Below, one piece after another: positions 36,301-48,500 of a stretch of DNA of 64,000 bases; position 1 is the first letter of the stretch; each line of letters starts with the position of its first letter. The stretch lies in contig JAQSEB010000164.1 of assembly GCA_030063045.1 (NCBI GenBank), forward strand, positions 372,001-436,000. The letters run 5' to 3'. The position numbers and the translations under genes are program-made. The stretch comes from Pratylenchus scribneri. Its lineage: Eukaryota; Nematoda; Chromadorea; Rhabditida; Pratylenchidae. The notes below the pieces were generated by a model. The model was not told the origin of the DNA. It made no database searches and saw nothing but the letters and a program-made list of their open reading frames with translations.

Positions 36301-38114
36301 TATTTAATCGTAGTGTATCTATTTATTAATTTAAAAAGATTTACAAATTAAATCGAAATATTTAGTAAATAAAAAATTTTCAAAAATTTTTTCCATTAAA
36401 TTAAATTTTTATAAATTGAAAACTCCAGAACTACAATGTGAAATTCCAAAATTTGAAAGTTATATTACCTTAGAACCATTGAAATTAAATGCATGTTTTT
36501 TTTCATGATTTATTAATATTGAATTAAAAATTTTTTTGATCCAAATAACATAAAAATTTCATCGCTCAAACTATAATTATTTTTGTGTTTTATAAAATTT
36601 TTACATAATTCTTGCCATTTCCAATTTACTTATTATAAGTCGAAATTATTGGAATGCTAGTAAACAACTTTTATTGTATTATCACAAACGTACAAATTTT
36701 TATAATAATACTAAATAGATTAATCTTTAGTTAAATAAATTAATTAAGTTAAAATTGGCTTCGTTTAAATTCAAAATATTTTCAATTATCAATTACATAT
36801 ATAAGGTCGATATAAAATTAATGATTGATTAAGTAAGAGAAAGCGGAACAATTTAATAAAATAAAGCATGGAATTATTAAAGTGAAAAATTTTTTAACAA
36901 AAAGATAATAATTATCCATATTTATAATTTTATAATAAAGAAATTTAATTAAAAGTAATAAAAATATTAAGTCAAAATTTGAAAAAGGGCAAAATTAAAA
37001 ATTTTGAATTAGACAAAAAAAATCTATAATAGATATGGATTAAAGTATAGGGTTTGCAATCGGAATCATTGTTAGCCAAAAAATTGACTATCCTATTTTC
37101 GATTTTTTCCCAACAATCAGTCATTGGGCGTGATATTATAGAGATAAAATTGAAATTCTTTAAATTACGAGTTAAATTTTTCAAATTTTTTAAACATAAA
37201 TTAATATTTTCCAATATTTTTTTAGAATTTTCTATCTATGTTTAGTATTGACTATTTTAATTTTAAATTTTTATTTGCAAAGATACTGGAGAATTAGCGG
37301 AATATGCAAAACATGATTTTGGTGGTTATTACATGCTTAATGATGGGTTTGTTTATGAAAGAAAAGAAGGAAATGAATGGGCATGCGAGGAGAGAGAAAA
37401 GGATCCACCATGTCTTGCAAAAGCGGAAGTGGATAGTAATAATCATATAATATTTAGAAGCGAACATAACCACGAAAGGTATTCAAATATTCACATTTTT
37501 ATAGACAAAAAACATTTTAACATAAAATTTTTATTAAATCATTCTCGCTCTTTTTATTTTTGACGTCAAATGCGCGGTCTTATCCCAATGAAAGATGTGC
37601 TGCCAAATGGATGGGATGAACTTTCAGCCGGAAATATTTTAAATGCACAACAAGACAAACCAAAACCAATTACACATGATGGCTACACATATTATCTGTC
37701 GACGAAAAATAGAAATAGCGAAATTCTAACATACAGATGCAAATACAATCAGTATAGGTGAGTTAGAAAATTTCAGCATTTATTTCTGAAATTTCAGTAT
37801 ATTAATCGAAGGTTCACTAAATTTTAAATAATAAAAGTAATTTTAATATATATTAAAATTTTACAATGATGAGTTACTAAGGAAAATATTTTTATATCTT
37901 TTTAAATTTTTCTGTATTTAATGGTTTTTAATCGTTTAAATAAATATTCTAATCAAAATCAAAAGCGAATATTAATAGAATATTAAATAATTTTAAACTC
38001 CTTTTTCACATTTGAATCAGATCAAATGATGAAATTTGTTATAGTCGAGCCTATATCAAGGATGGTTTAATAGATGTTTGGACTCAGCATAATCACAAAA
38101 GAAACAAATATTAA
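30331..38114 (+). CDS. Gene B: secreted SIR/FLYWCH/Ulp1 protease with five FLYWCH fingers
   Basis: Modelled exons: 30331-30766, 31890-31976, 32377-32583, 32802-33070, 33487-33655, 34137-34845, 34936-35363, 35492-35749, 36022-36237, 37283-37478, 37563-37757, 38021-38114; 3264 nt (1087 aa), all phases consistent. Order: signal peptide (1-25), six SIRPIGE repeats, FLYWCH-1 (175-243), a region with two related about 30-residue helical repeats ending ENQ, Ulp1 protease (about 430-625), SIR region, FLYWCH-2 to -5 (769-1087). Catalytic residues are intact: His (GNHWAL), Asp (FCDSL), Gln and Cys (RQMNGWDCGVF). It is a paralogue of gene A from the 'FLKLSE' segment onward but has a different leader and the extra FLYWCH. 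The apparent stop after the Ulp1 exon lies in the donor GTGAGA. The junction at 37563 lacks AG, as in gene A. Likely a secreted deSUMOylase-like enzyme; the substrate is not inferable. Confidence 0.78.
30430..30645 (+). repeat. 36-bp coding repeat (SIRPIGEVVPTP unit)
   Basis: Six tandem 36-bp units, each encoding a 12-residue SIRPIGE(V/I/D/N)VPTP motif. One unit has Met in place of Arg and one has Ser in place of Pro. The unit is also present once at the start of gene A exon 2, which shows that gene A derives from a gene B-like ancestor that lost the array. Confidence 0.95.
33085..33450. mobile_element. Inverted-repeat MITE in gene B intron 4
   Basis: Left end 'TTGGTCACAATGGTCGTGTTC' and a GTTCATGTTCGTGTT stretch are mirrored at the right end by AACACGAACACTCTCATTGTG. 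It fills most of the 33071-33486 intron. The 70-residue open frame within it has no similarity to the gene and is not real. Confidence 0.65.
33842..33861. repeat. (CAGT) microsatellite
   Basis: Five perfect CAGT units in gene B intron 5. Confidence 0.9.
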
Positions 38115-38278
38115 GAAGAATGAAAAATATGGTGAAATTTTCATATTTATATGTTTCTTTTAATGTATTTGCATATTCGAAAGATAAAGCAATTTGAATT
38201 CATAATTTAACAGTTGGAATAAAAGTTCACTATCGCACTTATGGTACCTTTTTGAAACATTGATTTGTTTTTATTATT

Positions 38279-38682
38279 TATATGTTTCTTGGCTCATCTA
38301 AGTTTCTAGGCCGTTTTGTGGAGATTGATGAAACAATAGTCGTAAAGCGCAAATATGGGGTTGGCCGAATTCTGCAAAAAGAAGAAGTTTGGCTGTTCGG
38401 GGGTGTGAAGCGCGACACGATTGGGAGAATTGCTTTCTTGTGCCAGTGTTGTCCCGCACCCGGAACTGCCTCATTCCACTCATTCAAGATCACATTCTTC
38501 CCGGGACCACTATTTTGTCAGACGAGTGGCGGGCTTACCGATCGATTCCAAATTTGCCGCAGAATTATGCCCACTTGACAGTTAACCACAGCCAGAATTT
38601 AATCAATCCAAACAATCCCCAAGCGCATACGCAAAATGTGGAGTCGATGTGGAAGAAAATGAAGAGAAATTTCAAGCAATAA
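38279..38682 (+). pseudogene. Merlin-type (IS1595-related) DDE transposase remnant
   Basis: The conceptual product contains VEIDET, KRKYGVGR, WLFGGVKRD, then after a frameshift near 38440-38455 LIPLIQDHILPGTTILSDEW, VNHS and HTQNVESMWK. These are the D, D and E motifs and conserved blocks of the ISXO2/IS1595-like DDE domain of eukaryotic Merlin elements. The N-terminal region is missing, so this is a dead fragment. It lies about 165 bp downstream of gene B; terminal repeats were not found. Confidence 0.85.
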
Positions 38683-39059
38683 TTTGGAAATACCACTAAT
38701 ACTTATGACACCTATTTCACAGAATTCATGTGGCGTCAACGTTTTGGACGCTATCTTTCCCAAATATTCTTTCATTTTTGGAGCCATGTGGCTGAATTTT
38801 ATCCTTGCGAGTAATTTATTGTATTCCATTTTACTAGTTTACACATTATTTTGAATATTTTTTGCATAAATAAATTAAATCTAAAAATTTGAAATTTTGA
38901 ACCGGTTCAAAAACCGATTTAGAATGGAAATTGGAGAAAAATAAATATCAAAATCGAGTTCTCCGCACCCGAAAACCTAAAAAAACGACATTTAATCCCA
39001 ATTTAGAAAATGGAAAATTTTTTTCAAAAATGTGGGACACAAACAAAACTATTACCTAA

Positions 39060-39242
39060 AAAAATGTTTACAATAATCAAATTATCCTATTATCTATTGT
39101 TTGTTTCTGTTCTGAAAATCAATAAATTAATTTTTTAATTTTAACAGATTTATTTTTTTGCTCTTCAAAATGAATTATAAGGAGAAACAACTGAAGATGA
39201 TGGTAATCGAGTGGATAAAAAGAAGGGCTGCTTTTTGACTCA
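39060..39242. repeat. Copy of the 2520-2720 segment
   Basis: 'gaattataaggagaaa', 'gatggtaatcgagtgga' and 'aaaaagaagggctgctttttgac' match 2620-2705 with few changes, in the same orientation. At 2.6 kb it precedes the astacin promoter; here it abuts the 3' end of gene D. The meaning is unknown. The stretch 38690-39060 shows nothing else. Confidence 0.6.
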
Positions 39243-42200
39243 TCAATGTCTTATAATTTCAGCCGAATATTGCAGTGAAGAATTAGCTGGATCGCCATTA
39301 GGAGAGTGTGTATTTTCATTATATTTTTCCTGCATTTTTTTATATTTTTCTTTCTGTCCAGGTCGATATTTCATTGGAGGGGGAATTGGAACCACATTTT
39401 GTATTTGTTGATTTTTTTGTTCTGTTCTTTTAATTAATTCTTCCATTTTTCTTCGTTGATCTCTTATACTTTGTGTCTTGTAATCAGACATTTTAGGAAA
39501 TTGCGGAATTGGAACGCCTGCATTTTCATTTATCCGCAGTGATTTTGAACTTTGATCAGGAGGAGGAAGTGGAAGAATGTAACCTGAAAAAAATTATTTT
39601 ATTTTATTTTTTTTTCAATTAGTTTTTTCCCACTTGGACCCTTAAATCGATTTTTTGCCATTGGTGCCATAGAAATTTGATTAAATTGCCTCTCCAAATA
39701 TTTGGTCATCTCTCCAAAGAAATTGACATTTTTTTGATTGGAAGAAATTTTATTGAAATATCTTTCTATTAATTCTTTGGCCGAAGGCCTCTCTTCAGGT
39801 TTCCATTTTAAGCAGTTCTTAAAAATATGTAATCAAAAAAATTAATTAAAATAAAATTAAATTTACTTTCAATATGCCCGTTATCTGTGGTGAATAAACA
39901 TTTTCCATTTCTAATTCAATCAAAAATTTTTCCAAGTCAATTTCAAATGCCTCATTTAATTTTTTATTATTATTTAGATGATTGGTTGCATACGTTGTGA
40001 AAAAATCCATAGGATTTTTTATTTCTGTTTTTGAAGAAAATGAAAACAAATCCAATATGATCATCCCAAAAGACCAAATATCCGCTTTTTCAGAAATCTA
40101 AAAAATAAATTTTTAATAATAAATTAATTAAAATTTGATAATTTAATTTAATTCTTACCATAATTTCATTGCTAACTTTCGTAATTTTTTTCTGACCAGG
40201 TGCCATTATAGTATAAAACTTTGAATAAATTTTTGGTTCATTAATTTCGGGTGCCGTAAATTGTGGAGTTGTTATCAAATCTCGCACATCCACTTTCTTT
40301 TTTTGCCCATTTTCTAATTTTATGGCACTACCAAAATCAATTAATTTCAAATAAATTTCATTATTTTTGCTGGGCATTCTCAAAAAATTGTTGGTTTTAA
40401 GATCCAGATGGACAATATCTTGGAGAATGAATTAAAAGAATAAATTTAAAAAAATATTTAATATTTTTTTCAACTTACTTTTCTGATGCATTTCATCAAT
40501 TCCAATTAAAATTTGCTTCAAAACTTTTAGCATTATTTCTTTTCTATTATCTTCAGTTTGTTCTTCCCAATAATCTCGAAAATCTTGACCAATTTCCATT
40601 ACAATTATTGTCCCTTTCTCTTCAGCTACTGTATGGAATTCATCATTAGATGAAATTTTATAATAATGATGACTGTACGAAATTAATTAAAATTAACTTT
40701 TTTATTCAATATTATTATAAAATTAATAAAATTTTGAAAAATGGCAAAATATTGATGAAATTAGTAAAAATCGTAAAATTATATCAAAAATCTTAATAAA
40801 TATAATTAATTTTTTTTTTTTTGAAATTTAAATAACTTTAGAATCATTTCAACAATGATATATATTATATTGTCAAATTCTTTCAAAAAATTTCAAAATC
40901 TATTAAAAAAGATCAAAAAAAAATTTTTTCTAAATTATAAAAATATTCCATATTTTTTTAAAAATTTAATAAAGTTCTTCAAAAATATTGAAAATAATTT
41001 ACATTTGAACATTAATTTATTTGTAAGTTAATGCCTATGTAAAATATACAAATATATTTTTTAAAATATTTTTAATAAATAAATAGACTGAAATTATATT
41101 TCAAAAATAATAAAAATACTGATAAAAAAATAAATTATTTTTGTTTTTATTTTACAACTTACAGAGGGCCATAACCAATAATGTGATGTGCCCCTCTGAA
41201 TGATGCAACCATTTTAAATTCTTCATTAAGTGAAATTTCGTGTTCATTTTCTTTGGCCAATTTGATAGCCACACATTCATGTGGCCCATTTTCTGGATAA
41301 GAAATTGCAGTTGCATGGAAAACCTTATAATCATAAAAATTGATAACATGGAATAATTTCTTTAAAATTTTAAATATTTTAATATTCAAAATTTTTTTTG
41401 ATTTTTATTTATACAATTACTATTTAATAATGTCACCTCGGCTATTGTACCCTCATTTAAAAATGTTTTACTGATCAAATATCTGGCCGGTTTTTCTTCG
41501 CATGTTTTTGGATGTGTCCACTGAAAATAGGCCAAAACCATATCTTGCAACTTATCATTTCCACATGGACAATTTTGTTCTGGATCATAATTTAAATGAT
41601 TGGCAAATGATTCAATTTTGTTGTATTCCGCATTTTTAGCATAGAGTTCAATTCGGGGATGTATATGGACTTTATAGCAATGAGTAGAAAAGGCAAATGA
41701 ATTATTGATTTTTTTTTGTTTGTATTTCTTTATTTTTTTTCAATTTTGATGGATATTAATTTTTTTTATAAAATTATGTTTTTTAACAGCAGTTTAAAAA
41801 TATTGCCGGTTTAGAGATATAACCCTAAAATCAGTTTCAAAAAGTGATCTTTTTCAATTTATATAGTGGGTAAAATTTTTTCCTTTAAATTTTCGAATTT
41901 TGGGACCGGAGACAGGAATCATCATCAGGATCTTTGCTATTGAATTATATAATACATTGCAAAATACTCAAAATGAAGGGTATTTTTGCTCGATATTTTG
42001 TGTCCATGTAGGCCCGTTTGAATCTTTGGCCGACTCGGGAAGAGGGGGGGGGGGTGGGGTATTTATAAAAAGGACGCGGGTTTGAATCTTAAAAAAAAAA
42101 CAGCAATTAATTTTTCTAGATTTTTAAAAGTCGCATTCAATTTTGAGAAAAAATAAATTTAATTTATATCAAATTGCAATTATAGGCAATGAAGTTATTA

Positions 42201-43399
42201 AATAAAATTGGCATAGTTTTATTAATTTTTAAAGCATATCGATATTTAAATTTACCACTATTTGAATCACAGCTTTGCCTTATAGAAAAAGATGAAGTTT
42301 GAGTATGAATGGAATTGCTCGATGAAATGCCAGGCCGAATTGATCCAATTTGCTGCGCTATTGTGCCACCACCAGCATGTGCCGATGACGATGTGCCTGG
42401 CATTGAAACCGAATAACTGCCTTTTTCATTTTGGCCATGTTCAAGCCGAATCGATTTACTGGAAGAAACATCATAGGAAGGTGACATTGTTTGTTGTGTA
42501 CGAATTGAACCACTGAGAGTTAGAGGATTCTCCCCTTTATGATGTTGGGCAGAAATGTGATGAATTGAATTACAAGTTCCTGTTCCGATTTTATGAGGAA
42601 TTGAAGCGTTGCCAGCTGAATGTTGCACTAATTGATGAAATGAACTAGTGCCATTTTCTGGGCGATTTGACGTAATGCCACGATGGTATTCTGGGCAAAT
42701 AGACATAGTGCCATATACTGGCAGAATGGACTTAATGACAGCTGGTTGATCTTGGCGATTTGAAATAGTGCCTGCAGATTGATCTTGACGAATTGACCTA
42801 GTGCCAGCTGGTTTATCTGGGCGAATAGACATAGTGCCATGCTCTGGACTATTTGACATACTGCCAGCTGTTTGATCAGGGCGAATAGATCTAGTGCCAT
42901 ATTCTAGGCGATTTGACATTGTGCCAGAAGTGTCAACTGGTTGATCTGGACGAATAGACCGAGTGCCATATTCTTGGTGATTTGACATTGTGCCAGAATT
43001 GTCAACTGGTTGATCTGGACGAATAGACCCAGTGCCATATTCTGACTGAATTGATTTATTGACAGCTGGTTGATCTGAGCGAATTGAAATAGTGCCATAT
43101 TCTAGGCGATTTGAGTTAGTGCCAGCTGGTCGTTGTTCTACATGGCGAATTGATATAGTGCCATGCCTTGGAAAATTGCCAGTATATTCTGGAAGAATTG
43201 AAGCGGTGCCCTGTCCTGGAAAAGTGCCAGCTGATTGTTCTATTTGACGAATTGAACCACCGTCGGATTCCTTTATTAATATATTTTGATATTGACATTA
43301 TTAAATAGAAAAAATTACCTTTGTTCCATGGCATTGATTAGGCAGAATAATGCAAAATAAGAAGAATTTCGTGAAAAATAATTTAATATAGCAATTCAT
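39243..43399 (-). CDS. Gene D: secreted SIR-repeat protein kinase
   Basis: Minus-strand exons: 43399-43319, 43270-42256, 41669-41437, 41323-41163, 40672-40479, 40418-40159, 40097-39867, 39817-39634, 39583-39243; 2700 nt (899 aa), all phases consistent. Order: signal peptide with a strongly hydrophobic core (1-24), SIR-rich low-complexity region (28-365), a short domain with a CPC pair, a eukaryotic protein kinase domain (about 440-745), and a Pro/Gln/Lys-rich tail with one more SIR. Kinase motifs are complete: VAIK lysine, HLDLKTNN catalytic loop (Leu in place of the usual Arg), IDFGSA metal-binding loop, TAPEI. It therefore looks catalytically competent. The specificity class is not clear. 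Exons 1-2 are paralogous to those of gene E, while exons 3-9 are unrelated. A kinase behind a secretion signal suggests action outside the cell or in a host. Confidence 0.8.
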
Positions 43400-44685
43400 T
43401 TTATTAATTAATAAATAGAAATTTTACCTAAAATTTAAATTTTTTAATGATATTTAATTTATTAATTATAATTTCTAGCTAAAAATTAATCTATATCCAA
43501 TTGGAATTAATGGATAAAATATTCAGAATTAATATTATTTAATCCTCTTAATAAATAAAAATAAAATTGGAAAGACAATTTTAAGGAAGCCGAAGATTCG
43601 AATACTTATAAGAAAGGCCTATAAAAATACAAAAATATATCCAAAATGTAAATTCTGTTTTATTCTGCTTTAAATTATAATAAAACTATTATTGCAGAGT
43701 GCAGATCAGAATTATTCATCTATTTTAATAATCAAAATTCGTTGCTAAAATTTTTTGCAAATATTATATTCCAATTTTCATTTTTAGTTTGCAATATATC
43801 CAGTCAGCAGTTTTAATTTACAATTTTGAGAATACTTTTATATTTTTGTATTTTTATAGTTGATCTTTTCTTTCACTTTTAAAAATTTAAAAAAAAATAT
43901 TTATCTCTTTTCAGTAAAAAAAATATTTAATACGATTTTTGGAAATAAAGGGAAAAAAAGTAAAATTTTCTAGATATACGAATTTTGTAGAGATCGGCGG
44001 ACGGTAGGGATCCAGACCGTTGTTTTTCGGGATCCCAAATCGGGATTGATTCGGTAATCCCGAACGGAATCCCGACCAAAGATTTTAGATTTTTCGGTAT
44101 TGATAAAAATGATTTTTTAGGTTTTTTTTTCGTGCCTTCAAATAAAATAAAGAATTTTTTTATGTCATTTCATCCATCTTTTTACTTTTTCTTATCATTT
44201 TTTTTTCGTTTTCAGAAAATAAATTATATAATTTAAAATTCCTGAATTGTTGATTTCATTTTTATTTCATATTTATTTTTTTTTCAAATAAATTTAAAGC
44301 GAATTAATTTACAGAGACATCGTAAATATTAAAATTAAATAATAATACCCAGCAATAGCAATATGTATATGGAAGATTGGCTTTTTCAAAAAAACTTTCA
44401 AAAACCGAAGCCGAGTGTCTGGAATGCAAAAAAACACTGAAAATTTCTGAAGGAAGTTATCAGATTTAAGAACTCATTAGAACAAGATTCATTCGGGTAC
44501 AGAATGTGTTAAAAAAATTTGCTGAATTTAGATGAAGAAGGTGGGATAGGGGAAAGGAGGGATATTTCCCAAATTTTGCAAACTCTTGCTGACGATGAAA
44601 ATGTAGGAGAAAATGGCGCATAAACAATTCTGAAAATACATTTTTGTTATTGAATTTTTATAGTCAATCTTCCAATTCAAATAAA
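43400..44685. other. AT-rich spacer upstream of gene D
   Basis: No gene recognised. It contains TATA-like 'cctataaaaatacaaaaatata' near 43617 that resembles the block near 49541 upstream of gene E, as expected if promoter, leader and SIR exon were duplicated together. A GC-richer patch near 43990-44090 repeats 'cgggatcccaaatcggga'-like motifs. Confidence 0.5.
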
Positions 44686-45190
44686 GGTGGCCCAAAAGTT
44701 TGGAGACTTTTTATTTTTTTTATCTTTTTTGTAGTTGATCATATTTTATGTTCTTATACACATTTTATAACTTAAATAATTTCCTAAAATGAACGACAAA
44801 AGAATTTCCGTTATCGCAATATTTAATTCCGGAATGGCGCCTTCGAAAATTGCAACTGAAGTTGGCCTCTTTAAGGTTCAAAATAATCAAAAAATTCCGG
44901 TAAAAAAATTCAATGAAAAAGTTCAAATAAAATGCATATGAAGTTTGGCACAAAAGAGGAACTCAAAAGAAGCGATAGATCCAAAACAGCGCCGGAAAAT
45001 GATCAAGAATCGAGTGAAGCGTAATCCAGGGATTTCCATGAGAAAAGTGGACCTGGAAACGGCATAAGCAAAACATCGGTTCAAAGAATGGCCAAATGTG
45101 AACTAGAGATCAAGGTCTATCAGCTCCAAAAAGCCCAGTTTCTGACCGACCAAAATAAAGAAATTAGGTTGGTCAAAATTTTGAGTTTCG
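44685..45190 (+). pseudogene. Degenerate Tc1/mariner transposase fragment
   Basis: It begins 'ggtggcccaaaagtttggag', a mariner-like end. Then come MNDKRISVIAIFNSGMAPSK (helix-turn-helix start), RNPGISMRKV, GISKTSVQRM and YQLQKAQFLT, spread over different frames with stops between. These match the N-terminal DNA-binding half of mariner transposases. The DDE catalytic half is absent. Dead copy. Confidence 0.8.
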
Positions 45191-45546
45191 AGTGGCAAAT
45201 TAAATTTTTGAGAATATTTTTATTAATAAATATCAGTATGTTTATGTGAAAGGTAATTATAAATCATAAAACATTAAATAATTTAAATGAATTTCATTAT
45301 ATTGAATTAATTTTTCAAACACTAAAAGGCAACAAATTTTTTGCTCTTTTAGGGGGCACCTAGACTTATAAACGGATCTAAAATTAATTATCACACACTC
45401 ACTTATTATGAATCAGATAAAGTTTTCCTCAATATATTAATCATATTATCCCATAAATTAATTGATTTTGATGAATGAATGAATTCAATTAACAAGGAAT
45501 GATATTTATATAAATAATACTCATTGTAACAATAATTCAATGTTTG

Positions 45547-48500
45547 TTATCCAATTTTAATTCGTTTCAATTCAATATGTCCTAACAATTTTGGGTTTTC
45601 CAAATTTCCATTTTCCATCATTTCCTCCTCCAAACTTTTCCGCTTACTCTCGAATATTTCCTTCACCTTCTTTTTCCAATCTTCTCGTTCTTTTGCCGCA
45701 TTTTCAATTGGATATTTTTTCCCAGTAGCATAAAATTCAAACATTGCACTTTTTTCGGTAATTTTCACTGCAATAAATGTGCCTCCCTCAAAAACGGTGC
45801 CGCCATCCTCTTCCTCTTCCTTCTCTTCTTTTTTATTTTTCTTCTTTTCATCCTTCATTTCTTTTTTTTCCTTCTCATCATGTTGTTGTCTTCCCTTCCT
45901 CTTTTGCACTCCATTTGGATAGCTAAAGGCAAAATATTTACATAATTTCATTCAAACAAATAAAAAGACTGTATGACAATTGGGAACCCGTAAATTGGGG
46001 ATGGAACGGTCTATCGTCGAAGGTCGTAAACTGTGTGGCTAATTTATATGCTATTTTATTAGTCATAAAATTAACTACAAATTGATATGAAAAGAATTGG
46101 TCAATGTTAATTATTCATCGGGTTAAGGCCAAAAAACAGCCAGAAACACAATTTTTATTAAAACAATAGTTTTATGGCCTAACTCAATGAATAATCAATA
46201 ATCACGAGTTCTTTCAAAATCATTTTGCTAATTTAATGCCGAATAAAATGGCACATAAATTAGCCTGGCAGCATTACGAACTTTGACGTTAGACCATTCC
46301 GTCAACAATTGCCGCATCCCCAATAGTCGTAACACCTAAATAAAAAATCCTCTCACCAAAATTTATCATCAATTTGTTGTCTCATATAGCTAACATGCTT
46401 CTCATCCCAGCAATCCTCCAATCTGGATCCACCTCCAGACACAATTTGATGAACCATCGGTCCTACTACCTCAACCACTTCATCCACTTCCATTTTTATT
46501 TTCTCATTTAATCGCTTAATATACTTCAAATTGTGTTCATGTCCAGCAATATATGCGGTTACCTGAATTTGCATAAAAATTCGCACATCCCCCAAAAGGA
46601 GTGGGACGGTTCGTGGCGAGGCCGATTCGTGGCGTAAGCTTATGGCTAGGTGCCTAAATGGTCTGGAATGTTTTTTATATCATTGGATAGAGCAAAAAAT
46701 TCTCTATTAGCTCATATAAAAATCATTATGAAACATATTTTCACATTTTTTAAAAATCAAAAACCTTCAAAATTGACACAATTTTGCCCACTTTTTTTTC
46801 AATAGCTCATAATTTTCTCAATTTTGAATAATTTAAAAAGATTTCTATATCATTCGATAGATAATGCTTTGCTCTATCAAATAAATATAAAAAAAATTCA
46901 ATATGGTTTGGATTAAGATGAGTTATAAAGCAAAAACTGGTCCGTCACGAACCGGCCGGCCACGAAACGTTGCGTACTCTTCCCCTAAATACTAAACAAA
47001 CATTGAATTTAAAGAACAATTCTTGAAGTTTTTCCGCACATAAAAACGATCGTTTCCCTTTGGTCACATAAAGTGGATAATGGCCCAGCACAAAAAGGAA
47101 ATCTGGTTTCCTTTATTTGCGAATTTATTTAAAAATTCATTCAAATTCACACCCGCCAGAACTAACCAATTTTCGTTCACAAATGTCAATTCTCTTTCCA
47201 ACCAGTCCATATTCACTTTTTGTGCCAATGTTTTCTCATTGCAAATTATCTTATGTCTAAAATCCTTTCTCGATGATCCACACAACAAAAAAGTGTCAAT
47301 CATCACAAAAATCGCATTCACCAATTTGCCATTTTTCCCTTCAAATTGATAATGGACAATATATTGTTCGGCGGGAAAATTCCTAAAAAATAATTCTCAA
47401 AATAATCAAATTTGATAATTTACCAAATATTTTTATGACCATTTGGTTCGTAGCCAATTTGGGCTTTGGCCCTTTTCCTCGCTTCCTCAAATAATTCGGT
47501 TTTGTTCTGTTCATCATTTTTACCCTTTTGATTCAAAATTTCTTTCTCTTTCGGCACTTTATAATCATTGTTGCCATTAATTGAATAAAATGGAATTGCC
47601 AAATGATTTGATTTTATGTAAACTTTCATGAAAATCTGACCAATTTTAAGGGAATTTTTAAAATGGAATTCAATTAACCTCATTGAATCGTTGTTCCCTA
47701 TCATCTTCACATATTCCTGAATCGTAGAAATTATCGCCCAAATTCAAGACAAAATCTAATTCAAAAGCCGAATGCTCATCCTTTTTTTGTTGTGCATATT
47801 TTTGAATGCCCATTGCCACCTTCCATTGGCCCGGTGTTGCAATATGTCCAATTAAATGGTCTTTTTCATTTTTGTATTCATAGCCTAAAGAAAAACTAAT
47901 ATATGGAATTAATAAAATAAAAACACCTCCAATGTCCCCCAAAAGAATAAAATTGATTTCATCCTTCTTTTCAATTCCACATTCCATCGTCCAATATTTC
48001 TGCATTATTTTAATATTTTTATGCACTTTTTTGCCATTTTCATTAATTTCTACTCTCAATTCTACCTCCTCTTCTAATAATTTTCTTTTACATCCTTTTT
48101 CAAATTTGCGAGGATAATCATTTGTTTTAACTTAAAAATAATTATAATTTTTTACTCAAATTGCACCTATCGGTAATGGAATCAAATTTTAAATAAAATT
48201 CCATTAAATTTCATGGATATAATATAGATGACGTCCCGTGAAATTTTTATGTAAAACACGTTTTAACTTTTAATCAATCTCTTATGACTTCTAATATACG
48301 AATTAGGCATTGGCAAGGTGCAGAAATGTCATAAAAATGCAAGATTGATTTAAAAACCGGTCTTACATAAAAAATTTCACGGGGAGTCATCTATACTACA
48401 GCCAATTTTATCAATTTTGAAAGCTAAAAATTTTTCTTTGAAAATTTAATTTACCTCTATTTGAATCATTGCTTTGCCTTATAGAAGACAAAGAAAGTGG

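Noticed and set aside
47064..47324. Phosphatase ending without its GHYP motif
   Set aside because: A 50-bp intron (47103-47152) restores the frame and the motif.
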